Shown one piece after another: positions 33,398 through 37,009 of a DNA stretch of 37,009 nt. The DNA comes from Candidatus Hydrogenedentota bacterium (GTDB lineage: Bacteria; Hydrogenedentota; Hydrogenedentia; Hydrogenedentales; CAILVY01): positions 1 through 37,009 of the forward strand of contig CAILVY010000276.1 in assembly GCA_903837785.1 (NCBI GenBank). Direction: 5' to 3'. Below the pieces are notes generated by a model that was not told the DNA's origin, ran no database searches, and saw only the letters and a program-made list of their open reading frames with translations. The number at the start of each line of letters is the position of its first letter. The first letter of the stretch is position 1. Position numbers and translations under genes: made by a program.

Positions 33398-36300
33398 TCA
33401 CACGAAGGCATGCTCCTTTTCAATTTGCTCGGCCATGGCCCGCAGACCGCGCAGATCCATCTTGCCCGACCCCAGCAGGGGGATGGCCTCGATGCGATGG
33501 AAGGCGTTTGCATCGGGAATCCAGAGGTTCGGCAACCCGCTCTGCCGCAGCTTCGCCAGCAGGAGGCCCATTTGCGCGTCATGGAGTGTGTGCAGCACCA
33601 CGAGCCGCTCGCCCTTCTTCTCGTCTGGCAGGCTAAGCACCGCGAGGCTTTGTTCGGTCAGTCCCAGCAACTCGTGCAGCGATTCTTCCACTTTGCCGTG
33701 CGGAATCATCTCGCCCGCGATCTTGCTGAAGCGCGACAAGCGCCCCGTGATCGTGATGAAGCCGTCTTCGTCGGCCGAGGCGATGTCGCCGGTTTCATAC
33801 CACCCGTCACGCAATACCGCGGCCGTCTTTTCCGCTTTGCCCAGATAGCCCTGCATGACGTTCGGGCCTTCGACGAGCATCATGCCCGATTCGTTGACGC
33901 CCAACGGCGAACCATCGTCCGGGTTCACGATCCGCACGCTCACCCCCGGAATGGGATGGCCGATGGTCCCGTTCTTCGTGCCGCGCTGGAAGAAGCCGGG
34001 GATGCGGAAGTTGGGCACGTTGAGAGCGACGAGCGGCGAGCACTCCGTGGCGCCGTAGCCCTCAATGGGCTCTATGCCGAACTTCTCTTTGCAGGCTTCA
34101 CGCACCCGGTCTGAAAGCTTCTCCGCGCCGCAAACGATGTACTTCAGGCTGCTCAGGTGTTCGGGCAGGCACTGGCGGATGAAGCCCTGGAGCAGCGTGG
34201 ACGTGATCATGAAGAAGGTGGCCTGGTGCTTGTAGATCAGCCCGCCGATCACGCGCGCCTCGAGCGGGTTGGGGTGGTAGACCACCCGGGTGCCGCTGCT
34301 CAACGGGAGCCAGAGTGTTCCCATGAACCCCATCGAATGAAAGAACGGGAGCACGCCCATGATGCCGTCGCGGGAATCATGCGGGAAAACCTGCAGCGTG
34401 GCCTCGATGTTGCTCGCCAGGTTGCGGTGCGAGAGCATGACGCCCTTCGGTTCCCCTTCGCTTCCGCTGGAAAAGACGACGGTGGCGAGATCGTGTTCCG
34501 AACGCTTGCGCGGTGCGCCGAGCAGGCGCTCGATGACGGCGCCCGGGAGACAGGCGGCCCAAAGGAATCCCACGCACCGGTTCCATGCGCCGATCTCTTT
34601 CCGAATCGTTTCCAGCAAGATCGCGGGCCGGGGAGAGGTCATTTTCACCTTCTCCAGAAAGATTTCGGCGGTGATTACGTGACGGATCCCGCACTGGCAA
34701 CAGGCCGACTCGATGGCCTCGGCGGAGGCCGTGTAGTTGAGGTTGACGGGAATCTTGCCGAGCCACTGCAGGGCGATGTTCACGAGCGCGCCGCCCACCG
34801 ACGGGGGCAGCAGCACGCCAACCATCTTTTCCCCGGCCACGGCGCCCTTGAGCTTCCGCGCCAGTACAAGGCTTGCGGCCAGCGTTTTGAAGAAGGACAT
34901 CTTCGGGGTGAGTCCGTCCGCGATGGCCGGCCTGAACGGGTGCGTGCGCGCCCGGAGCGCGAAGCTCCGGTGGAGCAGAGGGTACCGCTTGGCCGTGAAG
35001 GCGGAGGTGCCCAATTCCTGGATGGCGCGCCGCACATCCGTGGCGGTGGCGTCAGAAGGGAGCGGGGCGCCGTAGCTCACCGTGACCGGATACGGGATCT
35101 TCGAGGGGACCTTCCAGAGAAAGCGGCCGCCGGAGAAGCTGAAGATGCTCCCCCACAGGTTGCCCAGGTGAATCGGGATGATGGGGACCTCGAGGCCCTT
35201 GACGATGCGCTCAAAACCTTTCCGGAAGGGTAGTAATTGGCCGGTGCGGGTGATTTGCCCCTCGGCGAAAATGCAGACGACTTCTCCGGCCTGCAGGGCG
35301 GCGGTGGCGGCGTGCAGCGACTCGAGCATATCGCGGGGATTCTGATCCGCGGCGATGGGGATGACGCCCATCAGCCGGGCCAACGGCCGCACGAAGGGCG
35401 AGTCGTAGATGCCCTTGTACATGAGATAGCGGACCTCGCGCCCGGTGGAGGCGAGGATCATCAGCGCATCCACGTAAGACGTGTGGTTGGCCACGAACAA
35501 GGCGCCGCCCTGTTCCGGGATGTTTTCGCGGCCGATCACCCGGATGCGGTAGAAGGTGCTCGCGATGCACCAGAGGATGAAGCGCAGCAGGAAGATGGGA
35601 AGCAGCGCGCAGATGTAAATGCTGGCCACGGCGGACATCGCCGCGCTCAGGAGGAAGATTGTCGACGTGGACAAGCCGAGGCGGTTGAAGAGGAGGTAGA
35701 AGAGCACCGACGCCACGGTCATCCCGCCGAAGGTCACGAAGTTGCACGTGGCGATCATGTCGCCGCGCATTTCGCGCGGGCTGCGCTGTTGGAGGGTTGC
35801 ATCCAGGGGAATCACGAAGAATCCGCCGAAGAAGCCCAGGCCGAAGAGCAAACCCGCATTCCCCCAGAAACTCCAGTCGCCGAGACCCAGCAGCAGGCTG
35901 AACACGGATAGGCCTATGCCGCCGAGCGGGATCAGGCCAACTTCCACCTTGTTCCGCGAGAGGTAGCCTGTGATGAGGCTGCCGATGCCAATGCCGAGGC
36001 TCAATGCGGTCAACAACTGTCCCTGAAGCGCGGTCGACGCCACAGTGGCCTTGGCGAGTTCGATGATGTTTTGCATCGCGAGCACGCCGGCAAACCAGAA
36101 ATACCCAATGCCGAGTACTGTGAGGAAGAGCCAGCGGTCGGCGCGGTAGCAGCGCAGACAACGGCCCATGCCCGCCCAGGGGCTCCACGGCGCCTTGCGG
36201 TCCGGCGCGGCCGCTGGCACCTTTGTGATGAAATGGGAAGTGGCCACACCCGCGGCCGAGAGCGCCATGAGCACCACGCTCGTCAGGTACTCGCGGCCTT

Positions 36301-36790
36301 CAAACGCCGCGACGAGCGGCGTGCCCAGGGCGGTTCCGAGCAGGATGGCGAGCATTGTGCCCAATTGCAGCACGCCGTTCCCCCAGGCAAGGCGTTCGTC
36401 CCGCAGCATTTCCGGCAGCAGGCCGTATTTGGCCGGACTGAAGAACGCGCTCTGCATGGCCAGCAGGAAGAGCGTGACCCAAAGCAGTATCGGGCTCTTC
36501 AGCAGGAAGGCCAGCAGGCCCATGCCCATGACGAGCACTTCCCAGTACTTCGTCAACACCGCCACCCGCTGTTTGCTGAAGCGGTCCGCAAAATAACCGG
36601 CGTACGAAGGGAAGAGCAGAAAGGGGATGTTGAAGAGCAGAAAGGCCAGGGCGGTCGCGGGATAGTCTGCCTGATTCGCCATCAGGGGGACGAGGAAGAC
36701 TACGATGACTTTGAAAGCATTGTCATTGAAGGCGCCCTGGAATTGCGTGGCGATCAGCGCCCAGAAGCCGCGTTCGCTTGGACTGTTCAT
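33398..36790 (-). CDS. LplT-PlsC-Aas type fusion: MFS transporter, acyltransferase and acyl-ACP/CoA ligase
   Basis: This 1130-residue protein fuses three activities. Residues about 1-405 form a 12-helix MFS domain like LplT, the lysophospholipid flippase. Residues about 415-600 are a PlsC-type acyltransferase with NHTSYVD (H436-x4-D441) and the EG motif AEGQIT (509-514). Residues about 610-1130 are an AMP-forming ligase with SSGSEGEPKG (774-783), GYGATECSP, GWYETGDI and a C-terminal GSGKMD containing the likely catalytic lysine. Together they could import lysophospholipid, activate a fatty acid and reacylate the lipid, as E. coli does with separate LplT and Aas. ATG 36790 follows GGGAGGA. The gene's ATG overlaps the upstream stop (ATGA). 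A general lipid-remodelling role is supported; substrate specificity is not. Confidence 0.9.
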   Translation of the reverse strand: MNSPSERGFWALIATQFQGAFNDNAFKVIVVFLVPLMANQADYPATALAFLLFNIPFLLFPSYAGYFADRFSKQRVAVLTKYWEVLVMGMGLLAFLLKSPILLWVTLFLLAMQSAFFSPAKYGLLPEMLRDERLAWGNGVLQLGTMLAILLGTALGTPLVAAFEGREYLTSVVLMALSAAGVATSHFITKVPAAAPDRKAPWSPWAGMGRCLRCYRADRWLFLTVLGIGYFWFAGVLAMQNIIELAKATVASTALQGQLLTALSLGIGIGSLITGYLSRNKVEVGLIPLGGIGLSVFSLLLGLGDWSFWGNAGLLFGLGFFGGFFVIPLDATLQQRSPREMRGDMIATCNFVTFGGMTVASVLFYLLFNRLGLSTSTIFLLSAAMSAVASIYICALLPIFLLRFILWCIASTFYRIRVIGRENIPEQGGALFVANHTSYVDALMILASTGREVRYLMYKGIYDSPFVRPLARLMGVIPIAADQNPRDMLESLHAATAALQAGEVVCIFAEGQITRTGQLLPFRKGFERIVKGLEVPIIPIHLGNLWGSIFSFSGGRFLWKVPSKIPYPVTVSYGAPLPSDATATDVRRAIQELGTSAFTAKRYPLLHRSFALRARTHPFRPAIADGLTPKMSFFKTLAASLVLARKLKGAVAGEKMVGVLLPPSVGGALVNIALQWLGKIPVNLNYTASAEAIESACCQCGIRHVITAEIFLEKVKMTSPRPAILLETIRKEIGAWNRCVGFLWAACLPGAVIERLLGAPRKRSEHDLATVVFSSGSEGEPKGVMLSHRNLASNIEATLQVFPHDSRDGIMGVLPFFHSMGFMGTLWLPLSSGTRVVYHPNPLEARVIGGLIYKHQATFFMITSTLLQGFIRQCLPEHLSSLKYIVCGAEKLSDRVREACKEKFGIEPIEGYGATECSPLVALNVPNFRIPGFFQRGTKNGTIGHPIPGVSVRIVNPDDGSPLGVNESGMMLVEGPNVMQGYLGKAEKTAAVLRDGWYETGDIASADEDGFITITGRLSRFSKIAGEMIPHGKVEESLHELLGLTEQSLAVLSLPDEKKGERLVVLHTLHDAQMGLLLAKLRQSGLPNLWIPDANAFHRIEAIPLLGSGKMDLRGLRAMAEQIEKEHAFV

Positions 36791-37009
36791 GACCGGTCCT
36801 CCCCAATGGGTTGTCCGTTGCCCCCGGACTTCCGGGCGACGCAGGCAATGTAGTCGTGTGTCACGCAATACGGCCTTGCCGATCCCTGCCGCGCGCGGAG
36901 CGTGTCCAAAAACCGCTGTTCGAGATTCGGGCGCCGGGCCGGATCGACGGCGTCGTAGAAGGCCGTTCCCGCCCCCGACTTGAGCAGATGTTCGAGCACC
37001 GCTTCCGGC
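36787..37009 (-). CDS. Unidentified protein, C-terminal fragment (5' end cut by window edge)
   Basis: About 73 residues are visible, ending in THDYIACVARKSGGNGQPIGEDRS. The YIACVARK strand close to the end resembles the last beta strand of class I SAM-dependent methyltransferases. That is weak evidence, and no functional motif is in view. The reading frame continues through the right edge. A GTG inside it gives a shorter ORF but is unlikely to be the real start. The stop TGA overlaps the ATG of the MFS-acyltransferase-ligase gene by four bases, so both belong to one transcript. Confidence 0.55.
   Translation of the reverse strand, partial: PEAVLEHLLKSGAGTAFYDAVDPARRPNLEQRFLDTLRARQGSARPYCVTHDYIACVARKSGGNGQPIGEDRS

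Overview
The window is a gene-dense, high-G+C bacterial chromosome segment with 23 protein genes. The gene at each edge is cut. I found no rRNA, tRNA, CRISPR array, transposase or phage gene. Several features occur together: a DUF1559-type prepilin-like protein with the H-X9-DG ending, a DUF1080 protein coupled to a Tat-exported Gfo/Idh/MocA oxidoreductase, a CE15-like esterase, a GH78 rhamnosidase and a URO-D-fold protein. This points to a Gram-negative polysaccharide degrader of the PVC superphylum (Planctomycetota, Verrucomicrobiota, Lentisphaerota) or the neighbouring Hydrogenedentota. The assignment is inferred from gene content and was not tested by phylogeny.

Layout. 1-3874 (minus) is one tight operon: sugar-phosphate isomerase-like TIM barrel, ABC ATPase, ABC permease, TauE/SafE-like permease (cut). 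4111-7932 (plus) holds an exported alpha-L-rhamnosidase and a URO-D-family protein. 8030-8395 is a small HTH protein with a strong promoter and a charged tail. 8486-8600 is a G-run tandem repeat. 8620-14138 (minus) is an operon of mtnA, a FapA/DUF342-like protein, cmk and recJ. 14217-16592 (minus) is an unusual protein with a C-terminal family-2 glycosyltransferase domain behind a barrel-like region that ends in a SPASM-like cysteine cluster. 16747-19051 (minus) makes sirohaem/corrin precursors (cobA-hemD fusion, precorrin-2 dehydrogenase). 19218-21362 (plus) has a CE15-like esterase and a family-2 glycosyltransferase. 21624-26348 (minus) has a uronate-isomerase-like amidohydrolase, the prepilin-like protein, and the Gfo/Idh/MocA-DUF1080 pair. 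26541-30171 (plus) is recO, lepA and signal peptidase I. 30164-31129 (minus) is an aldo/keto reductase. 31335-33287 (plus) is a membrane-anchored PpiD/SurA-like foldase. 33398-36790 (minus) is a three-part MFS, acyltransferase and acyl-ligase fusion, preceded by the cut end of another gene.

How it fits together. The carbohydrate genes suggest extracellular or periplasmic debranching of rhamnose- and glucuronate-containing plant or algal polymers, followed by intracellular isomerisation and oxidation. The housekeeping genes serve DNA repair (recJ, recO), nucleotide supply (cmk), translation (lepA) and envelope biogenesis (signal peptidase, PpiD-like, lysophospholipid recycling).

There is no obvious defence or mobile system. 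The observations most worth a second look are: a recurring promoter layout with an 18-bp spacer and an extended -10 (TGCTANNNT) before four separate plus-strand genes; the radical-SAM-like/GT2 fusion lacking the canonical CxxxCxxC; the small HTH protein ending in a sliding-clamp-like QxxLF peptide; the FapA-like protein placed in a cmk-recJ operon; and the 24-25 bp G-rich repeat.
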